Shown: one piece after another, positions 8,919 to 17,824 of the stretch
How positions within the stretch are numbered: position 1 is the first letter of the stretch
Layout of the letters: each line of letters begins with the position of its first letter
DNA from: CAZFLM01 sp964519955
GTDB taxonomy: Bacteria; Armatimonadota; Chthonomonadetes; Chthonomonadales; CAJBBX01
Direction: 5' to 3'
Length of the DNA: 64,000 nt
Assembly: GCA_964519955.1 (NCBI GenBank)
Contig: CAZFLM010000009.1
Span: 1 to 64,000 of the forward strand
Notes under the pieces: model-generated
Seen by the model: the letters and a program-made list of their open reading frames with translations, nothing else
The model's database searches: none
What the model was told of the DNA's origin: nothing
Program-made: the position numbers and the translations under genes

Positions 8919-10814
8919 CTACGCCGCCCGGTGGGTCCGCTTGTCGCTGTACATAGCGCCGTCGGCCGTCGCCAGCAGCCCCTCGATGTCGCCCGCATCG
9001 TCGGGATACATCGAGACGCCGATCGACACGCCGACGGGCGGGAATCCTGGCTCCGCAGCGTTGCAGCGCGCCACGAGCTGCTCCGTGGCGCCCTTGATCT
9101 TCCCGGCAACCAGCTCGGCGCGGTCGCGGTCGGTGTCGGGCAGGATGACCGCGAACTCGTCGCCACCACACCGCACCACCAGGTCGTAGTTGCGGACGCT
9201 CGATAGGAACAGCTCGCCCATCTGCCGCAGCAGCAGGTCGCCGCGCGCGTGCCCCAGCGTGTCGTTCACTTGCTTGAAGTGATCGAGGTCCAGCGCGAGC
9301 ACCGCCAACTTGCGGCCCGTCTTGGCCGACCGGTTCAGCTCCAGGTCGAGGAACCGGCGCATAAACCGTGCATTGCGCAGACCCGTCAGCGGGTCGGTCA
9401 GCGCGGTCTCCTGGGCGCTCTCGTACAGCCGGGCATTCTGAATCGAGTGCCCCGCCAACTCGCCCACCAGCAGCATCAGCCGCATGTCGTCGTTGCTGAA
9501 CGCGTCCGGGTACGTGTGGTAGAGGTTCAGCGTGCCGATGACGCCGCCATCGGCCTTCAGGGGCACGATCAGCGTCGACCGGAGCGGCACCCACGGTTCG
9601 TCGTTCGGCACCACGTCGACATCGTGCGCCAGGAACGAGGCCTGGACGGCCTCACCACGCGACGCAACGCGCCCGGTCAGGTAGGTGCCAGACCGGCAGG
9701 TGGCGCCGCGGAAGTACGTCGTGTTGACGCCGAACGCGGCCTCCGCCCGCAGCTCGATGCCCTCGTCGTCCAGGAGGAACACCGCGGACGTGGCCACGTC
9801 CACAATGTCGCCCACCCGGTTGCAGACCATCTCCAGGGTCTCGTCCAGGTGCAGCGTCGACCCGATAGAGCGCACCAACTCGAAGAGAGCATGGATCTCG
9901 CGCTGCGCGTTGGCGATCTGGACGGCGACCCCCTCACCGGTCTGGCGAGAGTCGCGCTCCTCCAAGCGGGCATTCACGCGCCCGACGACGCTGCAGAAGG
10001 CCTCCACGACGATCGGATCGAACTCGGAGCCAGCGCCGTCCTTTAGCGTCGCCAGCGCCTCGTCGTGCGGCAGGCCGGCGCGATAGGCTCGCCCAGATAC
10101 CAGCACGTCGTAGGTATCTGCAACCGCGATGATCCGGGCGCCGAGCGGGATGGCCTCGCCGGCCAGTCCGTCCGGATACCCCGAGCCGTCGAAGTGCTCC
10201 CGATGGCGCCGAACGATCTCAGCGATGGGCCAGTCGAAGGGGATCGGCTCGAGGATGCGGGCGCCGATGGTCGGATAGGCGCGTGCGCGCTCGCGCTCCT
10301 TCAGCGAGAGCTGCCCACTGTGCATCAGGATGTTCTCCGGCACGCCGAGCCGCCCGACTTCATGCAGGAGCGCCCCAATGCGCACGCCCTCCAGGTGGTC
10401 GTCCGGCAGCCCAAGCTCTCGCCCCGTTGCCATCGCGTAGGCATGCACCCGCTTCAGGTGCCCCAGGTCGTTCCCGGTCTTGGCCTCGATGGCGTGAGCC
10501 AGCGCCTCGACGGCCGAACGCACCACCTGGCGCGAGTGCTCGCGCTCCACCGACAACTGTGCGCAGAGCCGCGCCAGCCGCGACCGGAACCGCGAGACGA
10601 CGCGCCAGAGGTCCCAGAGCAACAGCACCAGAGGAGGAAGCAGGAGGACAGTGAGCCACAGGATCGCGATGTCGGCCGGGTTAGTCGCGCCAAAGGCGCG
10701 CGTCGCGATGACCAGAGCGGACGCGCATATGGCAACACAGACTACACCGACCATAGCCCAGTGGCGCATCCCGGCCCGGTCCCTTCGGCGGAGGTGAGGT
10801 AGCTGCCGGTTCAT
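8919..10814 (-). CDS. HD-GYP (degenerate) - GAF - GGDEF cyclic-di-GMP protein
   Basis: A 631-residue membrane-anchored signalling protein. Two membrane segments (about 20-70) are followed by a short coiled coil, an HD-GYP domain (about 95-285), a GAF domain (about 305-460) and a C-terminal GGDEF domain (about 475-631). The diguanylate cyclase site is intact (RCGGDEF at about 548-554), with an RxxD inhibitory site (RNYD) exactly five residues upstream. The HD-GYP part keeps DGSGYP and VADTYD, but the HD dyad reads HE (GALLHEVGR) and the usual HHE reads HRE, so phosphodiesterase activity is doubtful. The start at 10814 is a choice; ATG 10769 is also possible. The gene lies downstream of the EAL gene on the same strand. 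Confidence 0.93.
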   Translation of the reverse strand: MNRQLPHLRRRDRAGMRHWAMVGVVCVAICASALVIATRAFGATNPADIAILWLTVLLLPPLVLLLWDLWRVVSRFRSRLARLCAQLSVEREHSRQVVRSAVEALAHAIEAKTGNDLGHLKRVHAYAMATGRELGLPDDHLEGVRIGALLHEVGRLGVPENILMHSGQLSLKERERARAYPTIGARILEPIPFDWPIAEIVRRHREHFDGSGYPDGLAGEAIPLGARIIAVADTYDVLVSGRAYRAGLPHDEALATLKDGAGSEFDPIVVEAFCSVVGRVNARLEERDSRQTGEGVAVQIANAQREIHALFELVRSIGSTLHLDETLEMVCNRVGDIVDVATSAVFLLDDEGIELRAEAAFGVNTTYFRGATCRSGTYLTGRVASRGEAVQASFLAHDVDVVPNDEPWVPLRSTLIVPLKADGGVIGTLNLYHTYPDAFSNDDMRLMLLVGELAGHSIQNARLYESAQETALTDPLTGLRNARFMRRFLDLELNRSAKTGRKLAVLALDLDHFKQVNDTLGHARGDLLLRQMGELFLSSVRNYDLVVRCGGDEFAVILPDTDRDRAELVAGKIKGATEQLVARCNAAEPGFPPVGVSIGVSMYPDDAGDIEGLLATADGAMYSDKRTHRAA

Positions 10815-10980
10815 TCCACGATCCAGCCCGTCGCCGGCACGGCGAACGTACGAGGAACGCAAGCATGCGCCCGCGGTGATGGGCAGTCTGCTGCTGCCGC
10901 CATCGCGGACGCACGAAACCAAGCCGCCTGGCGGGCCGCGCCGCCGTCATCTGTCCGCGGCCCCCCTGTTGGTGCCACGT

Positions 10981-12117
10981 CTACGCCGCCGTTGCCAGAT
11001 CGGTCCCGCCGAACAGGCCAGGCTGCACTGCCATCGGCGGGTTGGCCGGATGAGCCAGGAGGAAGCCCTGCATGTAGTCGACGCCGGCTTCCCGGCAGAG
11101 AGTCATCTGATCGCTGGTCTCCACTCCCTCGGCGATGACCTGCAGGTTGAGGCTGCGCGCGAGGCTGACGATCGGCTCCAGACGCATGCGAGATCGCATG
11201 GGCGAGGCAGTGGCGATCACGCTGCAGTCGATCTTGATGAAGTCCGGGCGCAGGTCCGCGATAAGCTGGAGGGTGCTCAGACTGCCCGTGACATCGTCCA
11301 GGGCAATCCGCGCGCCGCGTCTGCGGTAGTAGTCCAGGATGGCGCCAAGGCCGTCGGCATCCTCCATCTCAGACACATCGACCATGTCGAACACGATCCT
11401 CGACAGCGGCATGCCGCACTCATCGGCCGCCTCGACCGTGCTCCGCAGGCACACCTCCGGCTCGTAGATCGCGCTCGGCGAGAAGTTGACGAAGTAGCAG
11501 GCGTTCGCGTCGCCCAACTGAGCGGCCTGGCGGATCGCCGTGATGCGGGCGGCCTGGTCGAAGTGGTGCTGGAGGTTGAGGCGCGTGGCGGCGTAGATGA
11601 GCTGCCCGGCGGTGACGAGTTCGTCGGACTGCGGGTTCCGAGCCCGCACCAGCGCCTCGTAGCCGAACACCTGCCCCGTACTCGCCTCGACCACCGGCTG
11701 GAACACGCTGTAGAGCCAGTTGTCGCGCAGGGCGACGCGGATCCAGTCCACCTCCGCCAGATCGAAGAACTCGGTGAGGGGCTGCGCACCAAGGCATGCC
11801 TCGACCAGCGCCTCGGGATCGTCCGGATCGCTCACCAGCGCCGCTTTGACGCGGGAGCGGAGCGCGGCGGACGTGCGCAGGGGCAACCAGGTCGCCAGAG
11901 ACGGCAGGCGGGATGGTGCGTCGGACACAGTCAGCAGCCGTCCCCTCGTCGTGAACGCGAAGCCGCCGTCGCGCAGCGCGCGCTCCATCACATGTCGGGC
12001 GTCTTCGTCGAGAGGGGCCAGCAAGAGGTGCTCGCAGCCGGTCGAGGCCGAAGTGACGATGCCGGTCAGTCTGGGAAGGTCCGGGATACCCGTCCCCCAC
12101 CGATCCGTCAGACCCAT
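10981..12117 (-). CDS. EAL-domain cyclic-di-GMP protein
   Basis: A 378-residue soluble protein with an N-terminal region of about 125 residues of unknown fold and a C-terminal EAL domain. Conserved pieces are QPVVEASTGQVFGYEALVR (the EAL motif), FVNFSP, the DD of IALDD, FIKID, VIAEGVET and DYMQGF. Weak points are the usual E-x-x-E after beta-4, which reads DMVD, and loop 6, which reads DDVTGSLSTL instead of the DDFGTGYSSL pattern. Activity may be reduced, or the domain may act as a c-di-GMP sensor. The ATG at 12117 is supported by AAGGAG. A near-perfect sigma-28-type promoter lies just upstream, tying this gene to flagellar expression. Confidence 0.92.
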   Translation of the reverse strand: MGLTDRWGTGIPDLPRLTGIVTSASTGCEHLLLAPLDEDARHVMERALRDGGFAFTTRGRLLTVSDAPSRLPSLATWLPLRTSAALRSRVKAALVSDPDDPEALVEACLGAQPLTEFFDLAEVDWIRVALRDNWLYSVFQPVVEASTGQVFGYEALVRARNPQSDELVTAGQLIYAATRLNLQHHFDQAARITAIRQAAQLGDANACYFVNFSPSAIYEPEVCLRSTVEAADECGMPLSRIVFDMVDVSEMEDADGLGAILDYYRRRGARIALDDVTGSLSTLQLIADLRPDFIKIDCSVIATASPMRSRMRLEPIVSLARSLNLQVIAEGVETSDQMTLCREAGVDYMQGFLLAHPANPPMAVQPGLFGGTDLATAA

Positions 12118-12194
12118 GAGATCCGTCTCCTTGCGTGCCGAGTGCACAGGCGTCGGGCGCCGGGCCATCCATGGCCTGCCCAACTACTACAGGA

Positions 12195-12222
12195 TTATCG
12201 GCGATAGCCCCGCCCAACTTGA
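12195..12222 (-). promoter_or_regulatory. Sigma-28-type promoter for the EAL gene
   Basis: On the minus strand: TCAAGTTG, 12 nt, GCCGATAA. The -10 element is a perfect FliA match and the spacing is the same as at the flagellin 1 promoter. It lies 78 nt before the ATG. Confidence 0.75.
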
Positions 12223-12250
12223 CGGTTGTGGGGCCGATCTGCAGGGCTTC

Positions 12251-13429
12251 TCAGTTGGGAATCCAGGGGCGTCCGACACGGTAGCGAGCCATCGCGTAGA
12301 CGGCGGCAACAGCCGCGATGGGCACCAGTTCAGCGGCGGCCCAGTTGCACGGCGTCAGAGGCAAGGCGCGGGCAACGAAGGCGACAACGAGGTGGACGAG
12401 GAAGGCGTAGAGGCTGTTCTGGCCGAGCGTGGCGAGGATGCTCGAAGGCCAGGAGAACACGCGTCCCCAGGCAAGGGCGCGCTGGGCGAGCAGGTAGAAG
12501 GCGCCAACCGCCACGAGGAAGTAGGCAAGGCGGCCGAGACGCAGAGGATGTCGCTCCCAGAGGAAGGCATCCCACGCGACATGATCGTAGAGCCCGAACG
12601 TGTCGGTCTGGACCCAAACCACGACCGCAGTCACCGCACACAGCGCCGTCAATCCCAGCATCCAAGCGCGGCGGCGCGGCGAGAGGAGCCTGTCGCGAAT
12701 GACGTGCGATTGGTACCCGAGGCATAGGCCGCCCAGGAACACGAACTGCCACGCCGGCACCGGGAAGGCATCGCCGCCGCACGACGGGTGCACCCAGTGC
12801 CCCAGGCCGGGCTCGTACTGGGTCCAGAGGAACAAGGCGAACGACCCGCCGAGCAACAGTCCCGTCCATCCGCGCCGCAGTATCTCGAAACCGGCAGGCG
12901 CCAACGCGAGCAGGACTACATAGAGCGGTAGGATGTTTAGGAGGCTGCCCGGCTGGAACCGAAGCGTCGCGGTGAGCCACAGGAGCCGCGCGACCCCCAT
13001 CCTGGCCGTGGACGGGAAGTCCGGGAACCGGTAGAGCCAGGTGTTGACAGCTACCGCCAGCAGAACCGTCACGCAGTGCACCAGCCAGATGAGCGACGCC
13101 CGGCGCCAGATGGCGCGGTACGCCTTGAGCGGGCCCGCGGAGGCGATCTTGCGGCGGTACACCATCCCCAAGACGAGCCCGGAGAGGAAGACGAATCCCT
13201 CGGCCCCGCTCACGAACCGCAGGGGGTGCGTGACGGTGTTCACCCACGAGGCGGTACTCGTGTGACTGGTGATCATCATCACGATGCAAGCGCCGCGCAG
13301 CACATCGATGGCCGCGTTGCGGCGGCTCTTGGGCTTGGCCTCGGACGCAGCGGCAGCAGCGGCGGCAGCGATCGGCTCGTGGAGGGCGCGGGCCGGTTTG
13401 AACAACGTCACTGCCATGCTGTCGATCAT
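12251..13429 (-). CDS. OpgC-like membrane acyltransferase
   Basis: A 392-residue integral membrane protein with about ten hydrophobic helices. The N-terminal signature (RNAAIDVLRGACIVMMITSH, then GAEGFVFLSGLVLG) matches the OpgC/acyltransferase-3-like family, whose founding member succinylates osmoregulated periplasmic glucans. Residues about 15-45 form an Ala-rich cytoplasmic leader. Family activity is transfer of an acyl group to a cell-envelope glycan; the glycan here is unknown. The ATGs at 13429 and 13417 are close in quality, with no strong ribosome-binding site for either. It is divergent from the carbonic-anhydrase fusion gene. Confidence 0.85.
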   Translation of the reverse strand: MIDSMAVTLFKPARALHEPIAAAAAAAASEAKPKSRRNAAIDVLRGACIVMMITSHTSTASWVNTVTHPLRFVSGAEGFVFLSGLVLGMVYRRKIASAGPLKAYRAIWRRASLIWLVHCVTVLLAVAVNTWLYRFPDFPSTARMGVARLLWLTATLRFQPGSLLNILPLYVVLLALAPAGFEILRRGWTGLLLGGSFALFLWTQYEPGLGHWVHPSCGGDAFPVPAWQFVFLGGLCLGYQSHVIRDRLLSPRRRAWMLGLTALCAVTAVVVWVQTDTFGLYDHVAWDAFLWERHPLRLGRLAYFLVAVGAFYLLAQRALAWGRVFSWPSSILATLGQNSLYAFLVHLVVAFVARALPLTPCNWAAAELVPIAAVAAVYAMARYRVGRPWIPN

Positions 13430-13729
13430 CCGATCCGCGCGTGCCGGTGGTATGCGCGCTGAGGAGTCAACAAAGATTCTGGCACAAGTTCCGGTCTTCT
13501 CCACCGGACTGACGCACAGTTCACAGCCCCGGCAGACCCGTTTGGGCCGGAGCCGGGCATTCACTCAACCGATGCGGGGCGGCGTCCGTATTCGGTACGT
13601 GAGTCATGGCCACTACCCGCGCCGTGCCCGATGCGCAACTCGGCAGGACACGGGGTGTCACACATCGAACTCAATCCGTACGCCATCGCGGCTCCCGTGG
13701 TGCTGCCCTCGGAAGGAGGACACGTTCCC
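13430..13729. other. Divergent intergenic region, OpgC-like / carbonic anhydrase
   Basis: 300 nt hold the upstream regions of two divergent genes. I find no good sigma-70 or sigma-28 boxes and no supported reading frame. The only clear signal is the GGAAGGAGGA ribosome-binding site at the right edge. Confidence 0.4.
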
Positions 13730-15601
13730 ATGAAGTCCTGTCCCACCTGTCACCTCATGCTGCAGGCCGTCGACTGGGACGGCCCCGCTGCGTGGGCGTG
13801 CTCGAGTTGCGGGGGCCTATGGGCGGCCGCAGGCAACGCCCCGGCGGTCAGACAGCGCTCGGCCGAGCTGGCGGCGAGGTTCCCAGGCACGGGATCTGCC
13901 GCGATGTACGAGGGGCTCCCGATGTCGTGCCCGGAGTGCCGCATCGTCCGCATGGACCCAGGCGAGGGGGCCGGCAGCGCGCGCTGGCGGTGCGCCAAAT
14001 GCGGCGGGATCTGGCTCGCTGCCGGCTGCGGCGCTGAGACGGTCGAGCCTGAGCCGGCGGCGGCGGGTGGCGATCGCGCTCCCGCGCTCGAGCCGGTTGC
14101 AGTCGAGGCTGCAGGCTCGCAGGCGGCCCGCGTCGTCGAACCCGAGCCCGCTCCCGTGCTTCCCGCGCAGCCGCCCACGCCCCCCGAGCCGCTGCCCACG
14201 CTGGAGCCCGAGCGTGCGGTTGTGTCGAGACTGACGATCGAGCCGGCGGCCACGCTGCCAACCGCGCCGCGCCCGGAGCCTATGGCGGCCCCGGCGGAGT
14301 GGAAGCCGCCGAGCACTCCTGCAGAGGCGATCGAGTGCCTCGAGGCCGGCAACCGGCGGTTCGCAGCCGACGCCGCGACGCATGCCCGCCAGGACGTCGC
14401 CCGGGCACGCATGACGGCCGGGCAACAGGCCCCGTTTGCCGCCGTTGTGACCTGCTCCGACTCGCGCGTCGCGCCTGAGATCCTCTTCGACCAGGGCATC
14501 GGCGACCTCTTCGTGGTGCGCGACGCAGGAGCGATCGTGGGCGCCACCGGCCAGGCCGGCCTCGCCTACGCCGTCGATGTCCTCGGCGCCGTTCTCATCG
14601 TGGTGCTCGGGCATCGGCGATGCGGCGCGGTGTCGCTGTCCGTTCAGGCCGATGGCCACTACCCCTACCTGGAGTGCATCATCGACGAGATATCGCCCGC
14701 AGTGCGCAGCGCTCGCGCGCTCTCGGGCGACGTCATCGGGCTGACCGAGAGCGAGAACGTCCGCCGCATCGTCACCCAGATCCTGGACTCCAACTGGGTG
14801 GTCGCGGAGCGAGCGAGGGATGGGCGCATCGAGGTTGTGGGGGCGATCTACGACGTGGCCACCGGCCGTGTCGAGTTCCTGACGGACATCGATCGCTTCG
14901 TCGACCCCGCCGGGATCGCCGGCCTGACCAGCGCCGCCCCAGCCTTCATCGATGCCGCAGCGGCGACGCCGAGCGCGCTCGATGTGCCCGGCGCGCCGGC
15001 TCCCGGCCCCGTGCGCCTCGGCACGCCCGATCCGGAGGCAGCCCCCGACGTGCACGCGGCCGGGCCCGCGCCCTGGGCGGCTCCCGAGCCTGTGGCCGCA
15101 GAGCCGGCCCTACCTGGCGCGACGCTCCTCACCGCGCCCGCGCCGGGGCCGGAGCACACAACCAGGGCACCCGCATCGGGAGACGTCACCTCAGCCATGG
15201 CGCCCAGCCAGCCAGGCCGCACGCAGCAGTCACTGTGGTGTCCCCAGTGCCGGGGCGGCTTCCCATCGACGCAGCGGTACTGCGTGCGCTGCGGCGTGCC
15301 CCTCGTGCCCGGCGCATTCCGGGTGCCCTGCCTCGCCTGCCACCGCGAGAACACCATCGAGGCAGCCAGGTGCTGGGCCTGCTCCACGGACCTGCACCCC
15401 GGCGGACCACTGGCGCGATCGCAGTCCCGCCCGCCCAAGCTCTCGCCCGAGCTGCTGCGCTACGGCTCGGCTCGGCGGTCGCCGCAGTCCACCGACTCGT
15501 GCGCCACGCAGATCCTGGGGGCGCTGGCCGTTATCGCGGGGCTGTGCGCCCTGCCGCACGTCGTCGTCGGCCTGTGTCGCGTCCTCGGGCTCGCGCCCTA
15601 G
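13730..15601 (+). CDS. Beta-carbonic anhydrase fused to N- and C-terminal zinc ribbons and a membrane anchor
   Basis: A 623-residue multidomain protein. Residues 1-35 and about 64-100 are two TFIIB-type zinc ribbons (CPTC...CSSCGGLW; CPEC...CAKCGGIW). A Pro/Glu/Ala-rich linker (about 100-190) leads to a beta-class carbonic anhydrase (about 195-400) with the zinc ligands and catalytic dyad in place (C242, D244, R246 of TCSDSRVAPE; H295 and C298 of GHRRCGA). A second Pro/Ala linker precedes a double zinc ribbon (CPQC...CVRCG, CLAC...CWAC) and a C-terminal hydrophobic helix (ILGALAVIAGLCALPHVVVGL). The expected reaction is CO2 + H2O to bicarbonate. The ATG at 13730 follows GGAAGGAGGA. This architecture is unusual for carbonic anhydrases, which are normally about 200 residues. 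Confidence 0.9.
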   Translation: MKSCPTCHLMLQAVDWDGPAAWACSSCGGLWAAAGNAPAVRQRSAELAARFPGTGSAAMYEGLPMSCPECRIVRMDPGEGAGSARWRCAKCGGIWLAAGCGAETVEPEPAAAGGDRAPALEPVAVEAAGSQAARVVEPEPAPVLPAQPPTPPEPLPTLEPERAVVSRLTIEPAATLPTAPRPEPMAAPAEWKPPSTPAEAIECLEAGNRRFAADAATHARQDVARARMTAGQQAPFAAVVTCSDSRVAPEILFDQGIGDLFVVRDAGAIVGATGQAGLAYAVDVLGAVLIVVLGHRRCGAVSLSVQADGHYPYLECIIDEISPAVRSARALSGDVIGLTESENVRRIVTQILDSNWVVAERARDGRIEVVGAIYDVATGRVEFLTDIDRFVDPAGIAGLTSAAPAFIDAAAATPSALDVPGAPAPGPVRLGTPDPEAAPDVHAAGPAPWAAPEPVAAEPALPGATLLTAPAPGPEHTTRAPASGDVTSAMAPSQPGRTQQSLWCPQCRGGFPSTQRYCVRCGVPLVPGAFRVPCLACHRENTIEAARCWACSTDLHPGGPLARSQSRPPKLSPELLRYGSARRSPQSTDSCATQILGALAVIAGLCALPHVVVGLCRVLGLAP

Positions 15602-15732
15602 CGAGGTAGCCGGAGGCCCCACCCCTCGCGCCGCTCGATGCCGCTGACACCGCGATCTCCGAGGTCCCCGGCTTCGAGCAGCGGGCCCTGGCCCCGCATG
15701 GAGCGCGTCCGAGGAGGCCGGAGAGGCCACAA

Positions 15733-15774
15733 GCAGAAGAAGGGCCGGCGCGACTGCGCTGGCCCTTCTTCTGC
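15733..15774. terminator. Bidirectional terminator
   Basis: A 19-bp inverted repeat with one mismatch (GCAGAAGAAGGGCC... / ...GGCCCTTCTTCTGC) sits between convergent genes. The arms supply purine/pyrimidine tracts for both directions. Confidence 0.8.
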
Positions 15775-15795
15775 CCGATCCGACTCCCATGTCGC

Positions 15796-16323
15796 CTAGC
15801 CAGCAGCGGCAGGCTCCGCAGGCTCGGCGAAGATCACCTCCGTCGTGCCGTCCATCCAGCCGATCTTGGCATCGAGCAGGCCGTCCGCCAGGATCAGGCG
15901 CAGCGACTGCAGTCCGCTCAGCTCTGCGGCGCTGCCGTCCGGCCGCATGCCGAGCGCGATCCACAGCCCGTTGAGCGAGCCAGCTTGCGGGCACGTGACC
16001 GATAGCCGGCGCCCGGCCGCGACAAGCTCCAGCACGCACGGGAACAGCTCCTGCGGAGCCTGACCTCGCGCGCCTGTCACGGTCTTGATGTAGCGTGTCA
16101 GCGTCGCCCGTACCGTCGGCGCCACTTCCTCGCTGCCGCAATCGATGAGGACCGCCAGGCTCTCGATATCGCCCTGCGGCGCCAACTGCCCATTGAGGAA
16201 GAGATAGTAGACTACAGGGGCGAGGTCGGTCACCACGATCTGGACCAACCCGCCGCCGCCGATCCTCGCCACCTCGCTCGCTGCGCGGCGTTCCTCACGC
16301 TCCTCCTGCTTCCTGCCAAACAC
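15796..16323 (-). CDS. Hypothetical protein, 175 aa
   Basis: The start is a GTG (16323) behind AGAGGGGGG. The protein is mixed alpha/beta with no signal peptide. Its N-terminus is highly charged (GRKQEEREERRAASEVAR), followed by beta-rich segments (LVQIVVTDLAPVVYYLFLNG, VLIDCGSEEVAPTVRATLTRYI). I do not recognise a family. It begins 21 nt after the stop of the Gly/Ser/Phe-repeat protein gene and is probably co-transcribed with it. Confidence 0.65.
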   Translation of the reverse strand: MFGRKQEEREERRAASEVARIGGGGLVQIVVTDLAPVVYYLFLNGQLAPQGDIESLAVLIDCGSEEVAPTVRATLTRYIKTVTGARGQAPQELFPCVLELVAAGRRLSVTCPQAGSLNGLWIALGMRPDGSAAELSGLQSLRLILADGLLDAKIGWMDGTTEVIFAEPAEPAAAG

Positions 16324-16344
16324 AGCCCGCCCCCCTCTGCCCGC

Positions 16345-17112
16345 TCAGTAGTTGGTGTACCGCACGCCCTTGCGGCGGAAGAAGAGCCGGCTGATGACCC
16401 ACAGCACGAACGCGATGACCAGCAGGCCGATGATCAGGCGAGTGAAGCTGAAGCCACCGGGGTACATCGCGCCCTGGTAGTACACAGGCGGCGAGTAGTA
16501 GAACGCCGGGTGGAAAGGCGTCCAGTAGTACCACGCCGGCGCGCCCCAGTAGAAGCTGTAGTGCGACCAGCCGCCGTACCCGTACGCCGGCACATAGCGC
16601 CCGCTGTAGTAGTACGTACTCCGCGACATCGGCGTGCGGCCGTAGTAGCTCGGCCGGATGCTCGTCGACGTGCCGATGCCCGAGCTGCCGAACGAGCCGC
16701 TGCGCGAGAACGATCCGCGAGAGCTGTAGCCCGGCGAGGCCGACGTGCTGGACGACCGGCCGAACGAGCCGCCGCTGGACGATCGCGACGAGCTGGAGCG
16801 CCCAAAGCTCCCCGACGATCGCGAGCTGCCGAAGGAGCCGCCGCCGACCGACCGCGAGCCGCCAAACGAGCTGCTGCTTGAGCGCGACCCACCGAAGGAG
16901 CCGCCGAAAGAGCTGCTGCTTGACCGCGACCCACCGAAGGAGCTGCCGCCGAACGAGCGGGAGCCCCCGAACGATCCGCCGAAGGAGCGGCTGCCGCCAC
17001 CGAACGACCCGCCGCGCGGCCTCGCACCGACCGGTGTGCTGCCCGCCACCAGCAGCAGCGCCACACAGGCCACCGAGGCCAAGGCAGATATCCTGCCCCC
17101 ATGATACGCCAT
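16345..17112 (-). CDS. Exported Gly/Ser/Phe-repeat membrane protein
   Basis: A 255-residue protein. A signal peptide (about 1-30, ending GARPRG) is followed by roughly 100 residues of short repeats built on GGSFGGSRSFGG and FGGSRSSSSS, then a Tyr/Pro-rich stretch (YYYSGRYVPAYGYGGWSHYSFYWGAPAWYYW) and a C-terminal membrane helix (LIIGLLVIAFVLWVISRLFF) with a basic tail. The ATG at 17112 follows CAGGAG. The composition suggests a flexible or self-associating surface segment held by the C-terminal helix. Low complexity makes homology uncertain, and function is unknown. Confidence 0.75.
   Translation of the reverse strand: MAYHGGRISALASVACVALLLVAGSTPVGARPRGGSFGGGSRSFGGSFGGSRSFGGSSFGGSRSSSSSFGGSFGGSRSSSSSFGGSRSVGGGSFGSSRSSGSFGRSSSSRSSSGGSFGRSSSTSASPGYSSRGSFSRSGSFGSSGIGTSTSIRPSYYGRTPMSRSTYYYSGRYVPAYGYGGWSHYSFYWGAPAWYYWTPFHPAFYYSPPVYYQGAMYPGGFSFTRLIIGLLVIAFVLWVISRLFFRRKGVRYTNY
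16680..17010 (-). repeat. Short in-frame DNA repeats coding GGSFGGSRS units
   Basis: Imperfect repeats of the codons for Gly-Gly-Ser-Phe-Gly-Gly-Ser-Arg-Ser run through this part of the coding sequence, prone to unit gain or loss by slippage. Confidence 0.7.
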
Positions 17113-17176
17113 CGTTGTCTCCTGTCCCACTGAGGGGGCCAACTCCGGTAGCCCGGCGCCACCTCCGAACCCGCGA

Positions 17177-17623
17177 TCACAAGATCGTGTATGTCGCCAC
17201 CTCGTCCGACACGATCCAGTGAGGCTTGTACAGCGTGATGAACGCACTGACGTTGTTGTTCACCGCGTCGATGTCCACGTGGACTTCTACGACATTTTCG
17301 GTCACGTCGCGCCCGTTGTACCAGACCCGCGTGAACTCGAACGCGAACCCGGGATGGTTGTTCTCCAGCACGATGCTATGGCCCGGGAAGTCCATCTGCA
17401 GCCGCCCGGGGAAGATGCCCTCCTCGGCCTCGGGGTTGTCCTGCAGCCGCACGATGGCGGTCATCTCGCCGCCTGTGTCCACCCCGCCGCTGCACGGTTC
17501 GCCGAACTCATCGCGCCCAGCTTGCAGCTCTACAAGGAGCTGCGCGGCGAGCACCTCTTCGCCGTTGTTGAACAGCGTTGTGCTGTCCCAGTCCCCACCC
17601 GTCTTGAACACCACGTTGTTCAT
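17177..17623 (-). CDS. Hypothetical protein, 148 aa
   Basis: I chose the ATG at 17623 (MNNVVFKTGGDWDSTTLFN). Upstream in-frame starts at 17701 and 17740 would add a short hydrophobic stretch. The protein is acidic and beta-rich (TAIVRLQDNPEAEEG, RLQMDFPGHSIVLENNHPGFAFEFTRVWYNG), like a small binding or cytoskeletal-type domain, with no membrane segment. No family is recognised. It lies just upstream of the Gly/Ser/Phe-repeat protein gene on the same strand (64 nt), so the two may be co-expressed. Confidence 0.6.
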   Translation of the reverse strand: MNNVVFKTGGDWDSTTLFNNGEEVLAAQLLVELQAGRDEFGEPCSGGVDTGGEMTAIVRLQDNPEAEEGIFPGRLQMDFPGHSIVLENNHPGFAFEFTRVWYNGRDVTENVVEVHVDIDAVNNNVSAFITLYKPHWIVSDEVATYTIL

Positions 17624-17824
17624 ACGAGAGCACCCCACACCGACGACGATGACGGGCAGCCGCAACGCGTCCGCCCACATGAATACCGCTGTCCCGGCCA
17701 TCCGGTTGCGCCAAGTTGCTGGCGCCACCGTCCTGCGCACACCAAATGCCGCGCGATCCCACGCAGGCAGCGCCGACGCGGGATCGTGTAGGTAGACCGT
17801 GTAGCCAGCCTTGGGCCCGGCGCA

